Shown here one piece after another: positions 31,297-41,195 of a stretch of DNA of 64,000 nucleotides; the first letter of the stretch is position 1; every line of letters begins with the position of its first letter. The notes below the pieces were generated by a model. That model searched no databases. It saw nothing but the letters and a program-made list of their open reading frames with translations, and had not been told where the DNA came from. A program made the translations under genes and the position numbers. This DNA comes from Roseobacter sp. (GTDB lineage: Bacteria > Pseudomonadota > Alphaproteobacteria > Rhodobacterales > Rhodobacteraceae), in assembly GCA_024636495.1 (NCBI GenBank), contig JAGXGZ010000035.1, forward strand, positions 18,796-82,795, in the 5' to 3' direction.

Positions 31297-32190
31297 ATGC
31301 CCGTACACCGTTTCCCCCCTGACACCCGAATGGTTTTTTGCATTGGTGCACAAAAGGCAGGTACGACATGGTTATACGATACCTTGCGGCAAAGCGATCA
31401 GGTGCATTTTTCGCGCAACAAGGAACTGCATTATTTTGACGTAGTCGGCGGAAAAGCAAAGCAGGTATTCGACATAAGGATACGTGCAGCCCAAACATTG
31501 ACCCAGCGCCTTGTGCCACAATTGGGGCCTCGAAATCAGCAAAATCTCAAGCAATTACGCGACCTGACCGATCTGTTGGCAATTTACACGTCAAACCCCG
31601 GTGATCATTCAGCCTATCTTGATTACATGCTGCAGGATTTTGAAAGTCAGCCGGTCATTTGCGATATTACCCCCGCCTACGCCATTCTGGATCGGGATAG
31701 TTTTGCGCAAATGGGGCAGATCGGATGCGCCAAATTTATCTTTATCCTGCGTGACCCGATCGACCGGATGTGGTCGCAAATCAGGATGGCAACCAAAACC
31801 GAAAACCCGAAGGAAAAGGCATTTCAGGATGCCTGCGTCGCACGCGCGCACCAGTTGATTGACACAGGTCGCCTGATGAATATCGAGCGCGCTGATTACC
31901 TGCGCACAATAACAGAGCTTGAGGCCGTCATTCCTGAAGATCGGATACAATATCTATTTTATGAAAGGCTGTTCCAACATGATACCATGAATGACATCTG
32001 CGCCTTTATGGGGATCTCGCGACTGCAGATTGATCCTGCTAAACATAGCAATATTGGCACCCCCGCCCCATTGCCCGATGATATTCGGCTCGCATTTCGC
32101 AGCGCTTTTGCCCCGCAATATGACTTTGTTCAGGATCGGTTTGGCGGAATGGTTCCTGATCAATGGAACACTCGCAAGGACATAGCCTAG
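31297..32190 (+). CDS. Sulfotransferase family protein (PAPS-type), second of two
   Basis: A 297-residue protein with Q-K-A-G-T-T-W-L-Y-D-T (19-29) as the 5'-phosphosulfate loop and R-D-P-I-D-R-M-W-S-Q-I-R (152-163) as the 3'-phosphate motif, the combination seen in the Sulfotransfer_1/heparan N-deacetylase-sulfotransferase-like families. It lies between the kpsT and kpsM genes, which suggests the sulfation is coordinated with export. The ATG at 31297 has no strong ribosome site; an internal ATG near 31330 is possible. Its stop touches the kpsM start (TAG then ATG). Confidence 0.8.
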   Translation: MPVHRFPPDTRMVFCIGAQKAGTTWLYDTLRQSDQVHFSRNKELHYFDVVGGKAKQVFDIRIRAAQTLTQRLVPQLGPRNQQNLKQLRDLTDLLAIYTSNPGDHSAYLDYMLQDFESQPVICDITPAYAILDRDSFAQMGQIGCAKFIFILRDPIDRMWSQIRMATKTENPKEKAFQDACVARAHQLIDTGRLMNIERADYLRTITELEAVIPEDRIQYLFYERLFQHDTMNDICAFMGISRLQIDPAKHSNIGTPAPLPDDIRLAFRSAFAPQYDFVQDRFGGMVPDQWNTRKDIA

Positions 32191-33000
32191 ATGCAGGCGG
32201 GCGAACCGCGCCACCTGCGAAGGGTTAACCGCCCGCCACGGCTCATGACGCTGCGTACTGTCACAGCTTTGATCTTGCGTGAAATAACGGCGAGCTATGG
32301 CAGATCGCCCGGTGGATACCTTTGGGCTATGGCTGAACCAATCCTTGGAATCGCTCTTTTGTCGGTGATCTTTTCGATAGGGTTTCGCAATCCGCTTTTG
32401 GGCACAAATTTTGCGATGTTCTATGCGACCGGGTTGCTTCCTTTTTTGATGTTCAGTGACCTTAGCACGAAGACTGCGCAGGCGATTAACTATTCGAAAC
32501 AGCTTCTTGCCTATCCGCGCGTCACATTTGTCGATGCGATCCTTGGGCGTTTCATCCTTAACCTGTTGACGCAAATCCTTGTTATCGCTTTTGTTCTGAC
32601 AGGCATAATCCTTGTATTTGATACACGCACTACCCTTGAGATGGACGAAATAATCTCAGCAATCATGATGACAGCTGCGCTAGGGCTAGGCATAGGAACC
32701 TTCAACTGTTTTTTAATGTCGATGTTTCCGATTTGGCAGCGCGCCTACAGCATCATGACACGACCGCTTTTACTGGTATCCGGCGTAATTTTCACCTTCG
32801 AAGCTGTGCCAAATCCCTATCGGGAATGGCTATGGTATAATCCATTGATCCATATTGTTGGCCGGATGCGCGCGGGATTTTACAACAGTTATGATGCGTC
32901 CTACGTCAGCGCGATCTATGTTTATGCGATATCTGTGGTGTTTGGCTTTCTGGGGCTGATTTTCCTGCGTCGCTATCATCGCGATATCATGGAGCTTTGA
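32191..33000 (+). CDS. kpsM: Capsule polysaccharide ABC transporter permease, KpsM-like
   Basis: A 269-residue ABC-2-type permease with about six membrane helices, an N-terminal amphipathic region containing L-I-L-R-E-I, and the family's G-Y-L-W-A-M-A-E-P motif near 40-50. It forms the translocation pore with the KpsT ATPase two genes upstream. Together with KpsE, all three inner-membrane components of an ABC-dependent capsule exporter are encoded in this operon. Outer-membrane and lipid-linker genes (KpsD, KpsC, KpsS) are not in the window. Confidence 0.85.
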   Translation: MQAGEPRHLRRVNRPPRLMTLRTVTALILREITASYGRSPGGYLWAMAEPILGIALLSVIFSIGFRNPLLGTNFAMFYATGLLPFLMFSDLSTKTAQAINYSKQLLAYPRVTFVDAILGRFILNLLTQILVIAFVLTGIILVFDTRTTLEMDEIISAIMMTAALGLGIGTFNCFLMSMFPIWQRAYSIMTRPLLLVSGVIFTFEAVPNPYREWLWYNPLIHIVGRMRAGFYNSYDASYVSAIYVYAISVVFGFLGLIFLRRYHRDIMEL

Positions 33001-33053
33001 GGGAACTGTCTGCCACCTCCCCAAGAGCTTTCGATCTATTCCATTGTAAATAT

Positions 33054-35555
33054 TCATAAAAACTCCAAGTCCCCGTTCAGCACACTTAGATTTTCGACTC
33101 CGACCAAATCCAATATATTCCCATTTCCAAAATCAAACGAAACAAACCCTTCAGGGGTCAGATCAGCATATGCGGAAAGCTGACCAAGGCTTAGTTGGCC
33201 CCCACCCCATAGCGCTGAGTTTAGGATCGGCGTGTCGATCTCGTTTTGGAAATCCAGGATCTGGTCATGCCCGGCCCCATAGAAAAAGCGGTCGGCCCCA
33301 ATGCCACCTGACAAAAGATCATCGCCCGCTCCGCCATCCAGATAATCGTGACCGGCGTTCCCCTTCAGCAGGTCATCGCCCGCTCCGCCATAAAGCGTAT
33401 CAGACCCGTTATCACCCTGAAGCCTGTCGTTGCCCCCGCCTCCGTCCAGCAAGTCATTGTTAATACCCCCATACAAACGATCATTGCCGCCTTCGCCTTC
33501 AAGGCTATCAGCGCCCGCGTTGCCAAAGAGCGCGTCATTACCATTCCCCCCAAAAAGCTCGTCGGAACCCGCGCTGCCTTCTAATCTATCGTGATCATTC
33601 CCCCCCCAAAGCCGGTCAGAATTCAGCCCGCCAATCAACCAATCATCGCCATCATCACCATAAATCCGGTCCGCGCCATTATTTCCGTTCAGCACGTCGT
33701 TGCCATCACCACCACCGATGGCATCATAGCCATCCCCGCCCCAAATCCTGTCATCCCCCTCTTGGCCGCGCAAAGTATCCCAGCCGATACCGCCCCAAAT
33801 CCGATCTGCACCCAATCCGCCTTCGACCACATCGCTGCCTGCATTTCCGTAAAGTTCATCATCCCCAGCATCGCCATAGATCGAATCGGCACCCCCCATG
33901 CCCGAAAGCAGATCGTCGGCGGCGAGGCCACGAATGATATCGTTGGCATCGTCCCCCGTCAGAACATCTGGCGCAGGCGTCCCAATCAGGTTGAGCGGAA
34001 GGATAACCGCCGGGGCCGTGTCGCTATCTGGTTCATCGGGCAACACCCAGCTTGGAAGAAAGCGTGATTGCCCGATCATGTCCAAGGACAGCAGATCTTG
34101 GGCGCGCAAAGGTTGCCCGTTTGCCGTTTGAATTGTCAGCGTTTCGCCGGCAAAACCAAGCACTGCACCGGTGTTGGTTGCCTGAAAGCTAAGCTGCGAC
34201 ATACTGCGCAGAAAGGGCCAGCCCGACAGGTCAATGCTGTCTTGGGTAATATCAAAGTCCCTGATGGTATCTGGCGCATTATCACCCGTCAGAATGAACC
34301 TATCCGCCCCTGCGCCACCGACCAATACGTCTGATCCAGCCCCATCGGTCAGAAAATCGTTGCCCGCCGCACCCGTCAGCGTGTCATTGCCTGCACCGCC
34401 CTGCAAAAAGTCATCTCCAGCTGTGCCCGTCAATACATCAGAGGCCAAAGTCCCTGTCTGTGGCGTGACGCGGCCCGACACATCGGCGGTAAAAACGCTT
34501 AACCCCGCCTCGGCACCAGAGGCTACAACAAGGTGCAGGTGGCCGCCTTGCACAGAGAAGCTGAGCGCCGACACGGCATCAAGAGTGGTATCAGCCCTAT
34601 CCTCAAGGGTCGCCAGATGGAGAAGCTGCCCATCACGGGCCAGTTCGAAAATCGAAACGCCATCATCACCACCGGCAACGGCCACATAGCCGCGTTCATT
34701 GTAAACGACTGTTTCTAGTAGGCTAATATCGTCAAAACGCGTGGAACGTGTATCAAGAACGTGATCAGTCAACACCATCTTGCCGTCTGTACCTAAACGC
34801 ACAACACTTAAGGACGCACTTTCAGCTGACGCCAGAATACCGAAAGCCTGATCACCCACCTGAACTAAAGACACAGCCGTCGGGCCAGAGATACCTACCC
34901 CATCATCCGCTGATATCCGCGACACTTCGGTTGCGCGCCCCGTGGCATCAAGCGACATGCTGATCAAAGCGTTCTGGGATGCTGACCCCACAAGTAGAAC
35001 CGGCGTCCCGGCAATATCCGCGACGGCCAGTGCCGTCAGACCCGCTTGCGATGACGATGCCACACCACCACTTTGCACCTGCGTCACAGATCCAGCGTCG
35101 CTAATCCGCCAGACACCAACCGCGTCAGAGCCCCTTGCGATGCCATAAAGAAAGGCCTGTCCACTAAGGGAAACGATCTCGGCCCCCAGCAATTGCTGTG
35201 GCAAACTCGCGCCCGTTACCGAAGCTATGTTGGAAAATCGCCCATCAGTGCCAAGATCAATTTTAGTCAGCGCAGCGTTTTGCGCCCCTGTCATATACAG
35301 ATTTTCGCCAATCAACGTCAGCTTGTTTTCTGATCCGGCCTGCGCAGTGCCCGCAATCGCGCGGCTGTCAAATTGGGTCAACCCGCCATTTGCATCAATG
35401 CGGTAGGCCAAAAGATCACCGCCGCCAAAGCGGGACGTCGTATAAAGCGCAGCGCCTGCACTTGTCTCGAAAACGACCATATCGGTAACGCCGGTCAGAA
35501 ACATATCCGTTCTGCCCGGGAAAGTGATTTGGTGTTTAAACTCCATTTGCCCCAT
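33054..35555 (-). CDS. Large RTX (hemolysin-type calcium-binding) protein with N-terminal beta-propeller-like part
   Basis: An 833-residue protein without a Sec signal. Residues about 1-365 hold repeated beta strands of a propeller-like domain (recurring G-x-x-x-L-x-V-x patterns). A first RTX array (G-G-A-G-N-D-T-L type nonapeptides) lies at about 372-420, then a spacer with the D-R-F-x-L ... I-x-D-F motif (about 420-470), then a long array of more than 20 repeats at about 533-780. The C-terminal region (780-833) is the expected type I secretion signal. The protein is probably exported by a type I system and binds calcium outside the cell. No HlyB/HlyD/TolC genes lie in the window. The start may be the second ATG at codon 4. 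Confidence 0.85.
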   Translation of the reverse strand: MGQMEFKHQITFPGRTDMFLTGVTDMVVFETSAGAALYTTSRFGGGDLLAYRIDANGGLTQFDSRAIAGTAQAGSENKLTLIGENLYMTGAQNAALTKIDLGTDGRFSNIASVTGASLPQQLLGAEIVSLSGQAFLYGIARGSDAVGVWRISDAGSVTQVQSGGVASSSQAGLTALAVADIAGTPVLLVGSASQNALISMSLDATGRATEVSRISADDGVGISGPTAVSLVQVGDQAFGILASAESASLSVVRLGTDGKMVLTDHVLDTRSTRFDDISLLETVVYNERGYVAVAGGDDGVSIFELARDGQLLHLATLEDRADTTLDAVSALSFSVQGGHLHLVVASGAEAGLSVFTADVSGRVTPQTGTLASDVLTGTAGDDFLQGGAGNDTLTGAAGNDFLTDGAGSDVLVGGAGADRFILTGDNAPDTIRDFDITQDSIDLSGWPFLRSMSQLSFQATNTGAVLGFAGETLTIQTANGQPLRAQDLLSLDMIGQSRFLPSWVLPDEPDSDTAPAVILPLNLIGTPAPDVLTGDDANDIIRGLAADDLLSGMGGADSIYGDAGDDELYGNAGSDVVEGGLGADRIWGGIGWDTLRGQEGDDRIWGGDGYDAIGGGDGNDVLNGNNGADRIYGDDGDDWLIGGLNSDRLWGGNDHDRLEGSAGSDELFGGNGNDALFGNAGADSLEGEGGNDRLYGGINNDLLDGGGGNDRLQGDNGSDTLYGGAGDDLLKGNAGHDYLDGGAGDDLLSGGIGADRFFYGAGHDQILDFQNEIDTPILNSALWGGGQLSLGQLSAYADLTPEGFVSFDFGNGNILDLVGVENLSVLNGDLEFL

Positions 35556-35668
35556 TTCCCTCGATACTCACCACGACTGATGATGCGGGAATTGGGTTAA
35601 CCGAGGCTGTTAACTTTATGACAACTTCATGGCGCTTTCAGAAAATCCTAACGAATGGCGCAGCTCTG

Positions 35669-37060
35669 TCACAGATGCTGGCCACCGGTTTGCACCGTCC
35701 CGGCAATATCGCCCGGCAACACAGCACCACCGCTGTTAATCACACCATTCGATGCCAGATCATACTGCTTGCCTGTCGCTGACCCGGTAAAGCTTTGCCC
35801 GCTCAAGCGCGCCACGCTGGTCTCGGTGCAAATGCAAAAAGCATCTTGAAAATCAGGCGTTTCGGTTAAACTGACCGAATACCCGTTTGTATCGTACCGC
35901 GCACCACCAACCAGACAAAGATGAAACCCGGCGTCCCCTTCAATGCCGCAAGGCCCTTCCAAGGACAGACGGGCACCGTCAACTTCAAGATGGCCTCCCG
36001 CATTCCCAAAAGTAACCTGATCAACCATCAGATGGCCTTGCGCCTGAACGTACACAGCCGAAGTTGCAGACGTATTTTGCACCTTGACCGCCCGCAGAAG
36101 AACCGTGCCATCTGATACCTCGATCACGCGATCAACGGCCGCGATCACCACCGTTTGCGGGTCGGCCAAATCGCCTTGGATGATAAGCCGACCACCGCCA
36201 ACCAAACCGCGCCTGATCGCAAGCGATTGCGGCAGGGCATAGATTCCATCAGCCAAATGCACTATGATATCATGCCCGCCACTATCTACCAACAGCGCTG
36301 CGTCAACGGCCTTTGCGATGGTTGCAAACGCGTTGGCACCCGCCGACATGCCATCGTTACCGTCAAAGCCCATGCTTGGATCGACGAAATAGCTACGGGG
36401 GCCAGTAAGCATTTCACGCCAACCTGCCACACCCGCACTTATCCGGCCCGTTGCAGCATCGACGCGCAGGGCCTCGACCCAATTGCTGCCATCCGCACTG
36501 ACCTTAAGCGCAAAGTCGTCGCTGCCCGCGATGCCCATTTCTGCGCGGCCCCCATAGCCTGTTTGAAACACCAGACTGGCCGTATCACCTTGGGTATCTT
36601 TGTTGATTTTTAGCTGATGCCCGCCCCCCGCGTGGTTCAACAACACAGCCTCAGACGATACGACAAGACGGTTATAGCCATCAAAGCTGGCACCAATGCC
36701 CAGCCCGGGCAGGTTGCTATATGTTTTGGCAGCCCACGCGGCACCGTCAAATTTCACCTCGCTACCGGTATCCAGAACCTGTGCGATCCATCCGGTCAAA
36801 GGCGTGGTAAAATGCCAGCCCGCATCGACAAACGCAGCAATCTTACCATCCTGCCCTGCCCAGGCTGCCTGCCCGTTCGGGGCAACCAGATATCGGTCCC
36901 CCTCGACCGCAGTGGAGGGCGGCGCACTTTGATCGGCGGAAAGCACGGCAAGCTGCACGATCACATCCAAAAGGCTAAGCGCCTCGTTATGGGTGACATG
37001 TTTTTGCGCTTGCGAGGGCTGGATGTAAGGCATCGCAAGGATGGGCGAAGTATCGGTCAT
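35669..37060 (-). CDS. DUF2793 protein with C-terminal beta-helix (spike/adhesin-like)
   Basis: 463 residues when started at the ATG at 37060, which has GGAG upstream; the longer frame to 37084 adds 8 residues. The N-terminal about 110 residues carry the DUF2793 signature: Q-A-Q-K-H-V-T-H-N-E-A-L, later A-W-A-G and the W-x-F-x-x-P-x-x-G-W motif. The middle (about 230-440) reads like a right-handed beta-helix with a repeated V-D-A-A/L-I-V-H-L pattern. The family occurs near gene-transfer-agent and phage tail genes, so a spike or surface-binding protein is possible; that is inference. It is divergent from the crotonase gene at 37202. Confidence 0.7.
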   Translation of the reverse strand: MTDTSPILAMPYIQPSQAQKHVTHNEALSLLDVIVQLAVLSADQSAPPSTAVEGDRYLVAPNGQAAWAGQDGKIAAFVDAGWHFTTPLTGWIAQVLDTGSEVKFDGAAWAAKTYSNLPGLGIGASFDGYNRLVVSSEAVLLNHAGGGHQLKINKDTQGDTASLVFQTGYGGRAEMGIAGSDDFALKVSADGSNWVEALRVDAATGRISAGVAGWREMLTGPRSYFVDPSMGFDGNDGMSAGANAFATIAKAVDAALLVDSGGHDIIVHLADGIYALPQSLAIRRGLVGGGRLIIQGDLADPQTVVIAAVDRVIEVSDGTVLLRAVKVQNTSATSAVYVQAQGHLMVDQVTFGNAGGHLEVDGARLSLEGPCGIEGDAGFHLCLVGGARYDTNGYSVSLTETPDFQDAFCICTETSVARLSGQSFTGSATGKQYDLASNGVINSGGAVLPGDIAGTVQTGGQHL

Positions 37061-37201
37061 AAGCGGGCTCCGTGGCTTGGGCATCTGTTAACGGCCAAGC
37101 TGCAGCAAACCTGTTAACCAGATATAGACCCAGCGAACGCTGAACACCCGTTTGCCTATCACCCCAATCAGTGCTTTGCTGGCGTAAATCGGGAGGGATA
37201 C

Positions 37202-37975
37202 ATGACAGACGGGCTAAAGATCGAAACATCGCAGGGCGTGACCACGATCGCGCTGGATGACCCTAAAACTCTGAACGCGCTTACCCCGCAATTGGCGATA
37301 TCACTAGGGCAGGCATTGGAAGATGCCGCGAAAAGCAGCCGGGTGATCATCCTGACAGGATCGTCCCGCGCCTTTTGTTCGGGCGCTAACCTGCAAAACC
37401 GCACTACCGCAAAGCCGGGTGACATCGACGCGGGATCATCACTGGATCAAGCGTATAATCCGCTGATGATGGTTATCCGCAATCTGGATGTGCCCCTGAT
37501 TACCGCAATCAATGGCCCGGCTGCGGGGATTGGCGCATCGATCGCCATGGCGGGCGACATCATTATCGCCGGCGAAAGCAGTTATTTCCTTGAAGCATTT
37601 TGCCACATAGGCCTTGTGCCTGACGGCGGTGCAACGTGGATGCTGGTGCGCAATGTCGGGCGTGTTCGCGCCGCCGAAATGGCGCTGTTGGGTGAAAAAA
37701 TCCCTGCGCCTCAGGCGTTCGATTGGGGAATGGTCACACGCGTTGTTCAAGACGATGCCGTCCTGACCACCGCCAATGAATTTGCGAACCGTCTGGCAAA
37801 CGGTCCGACCCATGCGCTTGGCCTGATGCGCAAGCTTTTATGGGCAGCAGGCGATGCCAGCTTTCAAGATCAACTAAACGGGGAACGCGACGCCCAAGCT
37901 TCGGCGGGGAAACATCCGCACTTCGCCGAAGGCGTCGCCGCATTTCTGGCAAAGCGCAAAGCAAACTTCGAATAG
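37202..37975 (+). CDS. Enoyl-CoA hydratase/isomerase family protein
   Basis: A crotonase of 257 residues: N-terminal L-D-D-P-K-T-L-N-A-L, the oxyanion loop R-A-F-C-S-G-A-N, G-P-A-A-G-I-G-A-S-I (helix H3), and a late L-V-P-D-G-G segment. The Asp in P-D-G-G, and the lack of the second Glu at the usual hydratase position, fit an isomerase or PaaG-like hydratase as well as a simple hydratase, so the exact reaction is open. It is the last plus-strand gene before the photosynthesis cluster and ends at a strong terminator convergent with hemA. Confidence 0.82.
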   Translation: MTDGLKIETSQGVTTIALDDPKTLNALTPQLAISLGQALEDAAKSSRVIILTGSSRAFCSGANLQNRTTAKPGDIDAGSSLDQAYNPLMMVIRNLDVPLITAINGPAAGIGASIAMAGDIIIAGESSYFLEAFCHIGLVPDGGATWMLVRNVGRVRAAEMALLGEKIPAPQAFDWGMVTRVVQDDAVLTTANEFANRLANGPTHALGLMRKLLWAAGDASFQDQLNGERDAQASAGKHPHFAEGVAAFLAKRKANFE

Positions 37976-38004
37976 CGAGCCGACTTACCGCTTTGCAAGC
38001 CATC

Positions 38005-38035
38005 TGCCATCGGACCGAAATCCGATGGCATTTTT
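38005..38035 (+). terminator. Rho-independent terminator after the crotonase gene
   Basis: Perfect 10-bp stem TGCCATCGGA (38005-38014) / TCCGATGGCA (38021-38030), 6-nt loop, then TTTTT. It insulates the upstream gene from the convergent hemA operon. Confidence 0.92.
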
Positions 38036-38054
38036 GCTGTCAAGAAAACGCGGC

Positions 38055-39269
38055 CTAGGCGACTGCCCGCGAGATCGCACATTTCTTCCAAAGCGACGTT
38101 AACGCATTCATCAGATGGTCAATGTCATCGTCCGTGTGCAAAGGCGACGGGGTAAAACGCAAACGCTCCGTCCCTTTTGGAACGGTCGGATAGTTGATCG
38201 GCTGCACGTAAATGCCCCATTCATCCATCAGATAATCCGCCAGCATCTTAGTCTTGACCGGATCTTTGATCAGCACCGGAATGATATGGCTTTCGTTCAT
38301 CATATGCGGAATACCAGCGGCATCCAGACGGGCGCGCAACTTGGCGACCTGACGGCGTTGCTGCATCCGCTCAAAGCTGGATATCTTTAGATGCTGAATA
38401 GACGCACGCGCAGCCGCAGCCACAGCAGGCGGTAAAGCCGTCGTAAAGATGAACCCGCTGGCAAAGGACCGGATAAAATCACAAAGCGCAGCAGACCCAG
38501 TGATATATCCACCCACAACGCCATAGGCCTTGCCCAACGTCCCTTCGATCAGTGTGATCCGGTCCGCCAAACCTTCACGCTCTGAAATACCACCGCCGCG
38601 CGGCCCATAAAGGCCAACGGCGTGGACTTCATCAAGATAGGTCATCGCGCCGTATTTCTCGGCCACTTCGACAATCTCGCGCATGGGGCACACATCGCCA
38701 TCCATGGAATAAACGCTTTCAAAGGCAACGATCTTTGGCACGTCAGCCGGAAGCGCCTTCAGCTTTGCCTCAAGATCGGCAACGTCGTTATGCTTCCACA
38801 AAACCTTGGTCGCGCGGGAATGGCGGATGCCTTCGATCATGCTGGCATGGTTGCCCGCATCCGACAGGATCACACAGTCTTTCAGACGGCTGCCCAGCGT
38901 CGACAGCGCGGCCCAGTTGGACACATACCCGCTGGTGAACAACAGCGCCGCTTCCTTGCCATGCAAATCAGCCAACTCAGCCTCAAGCAGCAGGTGGTCG
39001 TGGTTCGTACCCGAGATATTGCGCGTCCCGCCCGACCCCGTGCCGCACCGTTGAACCGCCTCGCACATCGCGTCGATCACCTTTGGGTTTTGTCCCATCC
39101 CAAGATAGTCGTTCGAGCACCAGACCGTGACATCGCGCACGCCGTCCGCACTGTGTTTTGCCGCTTTGGGAAACTTGCCACATTGGCGTTCCAGCTCGGC
39201 AAACACACGGTAATTACCTTCGGATTTCAGCGTCTCAATTTGCGCCTCAAAGAGTTTATCAAAGTCCAT
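38055..39269 (-). CDS. hemA: 5-aminolevulinate synthase HemA
   Basis: First step of tetrapyrrole synthesis: glycine plus succinyl-CoA to 5-aminolevulinate, using PLP (C4 pathway). It has 404 residues. The PLP lysine is Lys247 in E-G-T-L-G-K-A-Y, and the segment S-N-D-Y-L-G-M (52-58) and the D-E-V-H-A-V-G-L motif (213-220) are as expected. It is the last gene of the bchF-to-hemA run and its start overlaps puhE by 11 nt, so the precursor supply is tied to cluster expression. Whether a second hemA isozyme exists elsewhere cannot be judged here. Confidence 0.95.
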   Translation of the reverse strand: MDFDKLFEAQIETLKSEGNYRVFAELERQCGKFPKAAKHSADGVRDVTVWCSNDYLGMGQNPKVIDAMCEAVQRCGTGSGGTRNISGTNHDHLLLEAELADLHGKEAALLFTSGYVSNWAALSTLGSRLKDCVILSDAGNHASMIEGIRHSRATKVLWKHNDVADLEAKLKALPADVPKIVAFESVYSMDGDVCPMREIVEVAEKYGAMTYLDEVHAVGLYGPRGGGISEREGLADRITLIEGTLGKAYGVVGGYITGSAALCDFIRSFASGFIFTTALPPAVAAAARASIQHLKISSFERMQQRRQVAKLRARLDAAGIPHMMNESHIIPVLIKDPVKTKMLADYLMDEWGIYVQPINYPTVPKGTERLRFTPSPLHTDDDIDHLMNALTSLWKKCAISRAVA

Positions 39270-40068
39270 TCGTTTTTCTTTCTTCAGAGGTCATGTCAGC
39301 AGGCGCAGGCAACATCCAACGCCAAAGTTTTGCGTCTGGCAGCGGAACCACCATCAGCCAGTGTTCAAGAAGCGCCAGCGCCGACAAAGCGGTCAGCAGC
39401 GTAGCAGCCACAATTGTAGGTTCGGCTTCGGCAACCCAGAGACGCTGCATAAAGCACGCCGTGCCAAAGCTCAGGATCGTAATCGCCAGCGGAAACATCG
39501 CTGTAATCGGCCCGCGCCGGAAATAGCTTGTCAGATGGGCCAGCGGACGCGGCACAAATTCGGTATTGATGCGCGGAATGCCAAAAAACACGTTCAGCTT
39601 TGCCAAAATCCGCGCAATAAACAGGATTGCATAGGCCCAGAATGCCACGTCATTGCCTGACCCTCGGGTCAGAAGTTCGACTAACACAAGGCCTGCCAGC
39701 AGCGTCAGTTCATGATGCGCAACGGTCCACCATGCGCGAACAAATCGATCACGGCCTTGCAGATCAACAGGACACTCGCGCTTTTCAGGGCCCGTGATGA
39801 CACCCGTTAGAAATGCAAGCTCGATCCAGCCCCAGATGGCCAAAGCCCCCAGGAATGCAAGATAAACAGACAACACATCCGCACCGGTTGCCGAAACCGA
39901 TACCAAAGCGATGCCAAGCGCCAGTAAAGGCAGCCCAAACAAGGTCGCCTTTGCCGGTGCCGGTCCGCCAAGCACATCGGCCCGGCGCACCACCAACAGG
40001 ATCATCCCAGTGGAAAACCACCAGATAAACATGGCGAAAAGCGCCGTGATCCAGATTTCCGTCAGCAT
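39259..40068 (-). CDS. puhE: Photosynthetic complex assembly protein PuhE (DUF3623)
   Basis: A 269-residue hydrophobic protein with about six to seven membrane helices and hydrophilic loops rich in charged residues. It matches the conserved PuhE family, found only in purple phototrophs between acsF and hemA, where mutants show altered reaction-centre and light-harvesting amounts. Its start overlaps the acsF stop by 1 nt (TAATG) and its end overlaps hemA by 11 nt, so it is embedded in the operon. The precise molecular role is not known. Confidence 0.88.
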   Translation of the reverse strand: MLTEIWITALFAMFIWWFSTGMILLVVRRADVLGGPAPAKATLFGLPLLALGIALVSVSATGADVLSVYLAFLGALAIWGWIELAFLTGVITGPEKRECPVDLQGRDRFVRAWWTVAHHELTLLAGLVLVELLTRGSGNDVAFWAYAILFIARILAKLNVFFGIPRINTEFVPRPLAHLTSYFRRGPITAMFPLAITILSFGTACFMQRLWVAEAEPTIVAATLLTALSALALLEHWLMVVPLPDAKLWRWMLPAPADMTSEERKTNGL

Positions 40069-41195
40069 TAGTATGCGGGCTCCATCCGGCTGCTTACCGG
40101 AACTGTGTGCTTGATTGCAGGGATCGTATAAAGCGACACAAATGTCGCAGCGACCGTAGCCATCCCGGCCAACCGCGATGCCATACCCATCACACCGCCG
40201 CGCTTTTTCGCCGCCGCAACCTGCCGCGACGCCGCTTCCAGGCGGTTCAGGCCCTTGCGCCAGCGCGGGTGATCAATATCCAACGTGATCGGGAACACCT
40301 GCTTGGTAATCTCGGACGTCTTGCGGAACACCTCTTGACCGTACCATGTCACATCAACACCCAAAGCTTCATGAAACACAGGGCGCTGGTGATCGCGGAT
40401 CCACATGGTCGAATAAACGGCTGTAAGGAAAAACTTTATCCACAGCTTGTTGCTAAAGCTTGTCGTCAGCTTGGGGTCGGTCCGCATCAGCAAGGCAAAC
40501 GCTTCGCCATGGCTGAACTCGTCGTTGCACCATTCGCGGAACCACTTGAAAATCGGGTGGAACCGCTTGTCAGGGTGTTCTTCGAGGTGACGGAAGATCG
40601 TGATGTAGCGGGCATAGCCGATCTTTTCCGACAGATACGTCGCATAATAGATGAACTTGGGCCGGAAATAGGTGTATTTCTTCTGCTGCGTCAGAAAACC
40701 AAGGTTCACCGAAACGCCCGCTTCGCGCAGCGCGTCGTTGATGAAACCGGCATGACGCGCCTCGTCGCGGGCCATCAGCTGGAACAGCGTGGTGATGTCG
40801 GTGTTGCTACCGCGACGCTTCATCTCTTTGTACAAAACGCAGCCCGAAAATTCGGCCGTGCAGCTTGAGATCAGAAAATCAATGAACTCGGCCTTCAAGG
40901 CAGGGTCCATGTTCTCCCAATCGGCGTCCCATTCGTCATTCTTTTTGAAATGCCCCTTGTTGGGGTCAGATTTCATCTGGGCAATCAACGCATCCCACTC
41001 TTCGCGCACGGGCGTTACGTCAATCGCATCCATCTCTTCGAAATCAGTGGTGTAAAACCGCGGCGTCAGCAGCGTGTTCTGCATGGCAATGTTCGTCGCG
41101 TCCTCATTTGTCAGCGGCGGCAATGCTTCTTGGCGTGCAATCGCTTCTTCAGCCGTCGCAGCATCCGACGAGTGGGGTGTATTATGCGCGTTCAT
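40068..41195 (-). CDS. acsF: Aerobic magnesium-protoporphyrin IX monomethyl ester cyclase AcsF
   Basis: Oxygen-dependent diiron cyclase forming the isocyclic ring of bacteriochlorophyll. It has 375 residues; the ferritin-like iron ligands are in C-T-A-E-F-S-G, A-R-D-E-A-R-H (the E-x-x-H motif) and C-N-D-E-F-S-H-G-E. No anaerobic bchE is in the window, so bacteriochlorophyll synthesis here appears to need oxygen, as expected of an aerobic phototroph. It overlaps the small upstream gene by 4 nt (ATGA) and puhE downstream by 1 nt. Confidence 0.94.
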   Translation of the reverse strand: MNAHNTPHSSDAATAEEAIARQEALPPLTNEDATNIAMQNTLLTPRFYTTDFEEMDAIDVTPVREEWDALIAQMKSDPNKGHFKKNDEWDADWENMDPALKAEFIDFLISSCTAEFSGCVLYKEMKRRGSNTDITTLFQLMARDEARHAGFINDALREAGVSVNLGFLTQQKKYTYFRPKFIYYATYLSEKIGYARYITIFRHLEEHPDKRFHPIFKWFREWCNDEFSHGEAFALLMRTDPKLTTSFSNKLWIKFFLTAVYSTMWIRDHQRPVFHEALGVDVTWYGQEVFRKTSEITKQVFPITLDIDHPRWRKGLNRLEAASRQVAAAKKRGGVMGMASRLAGMATVAATFVSLYTIPAIKHTVPVSSRMEPAY

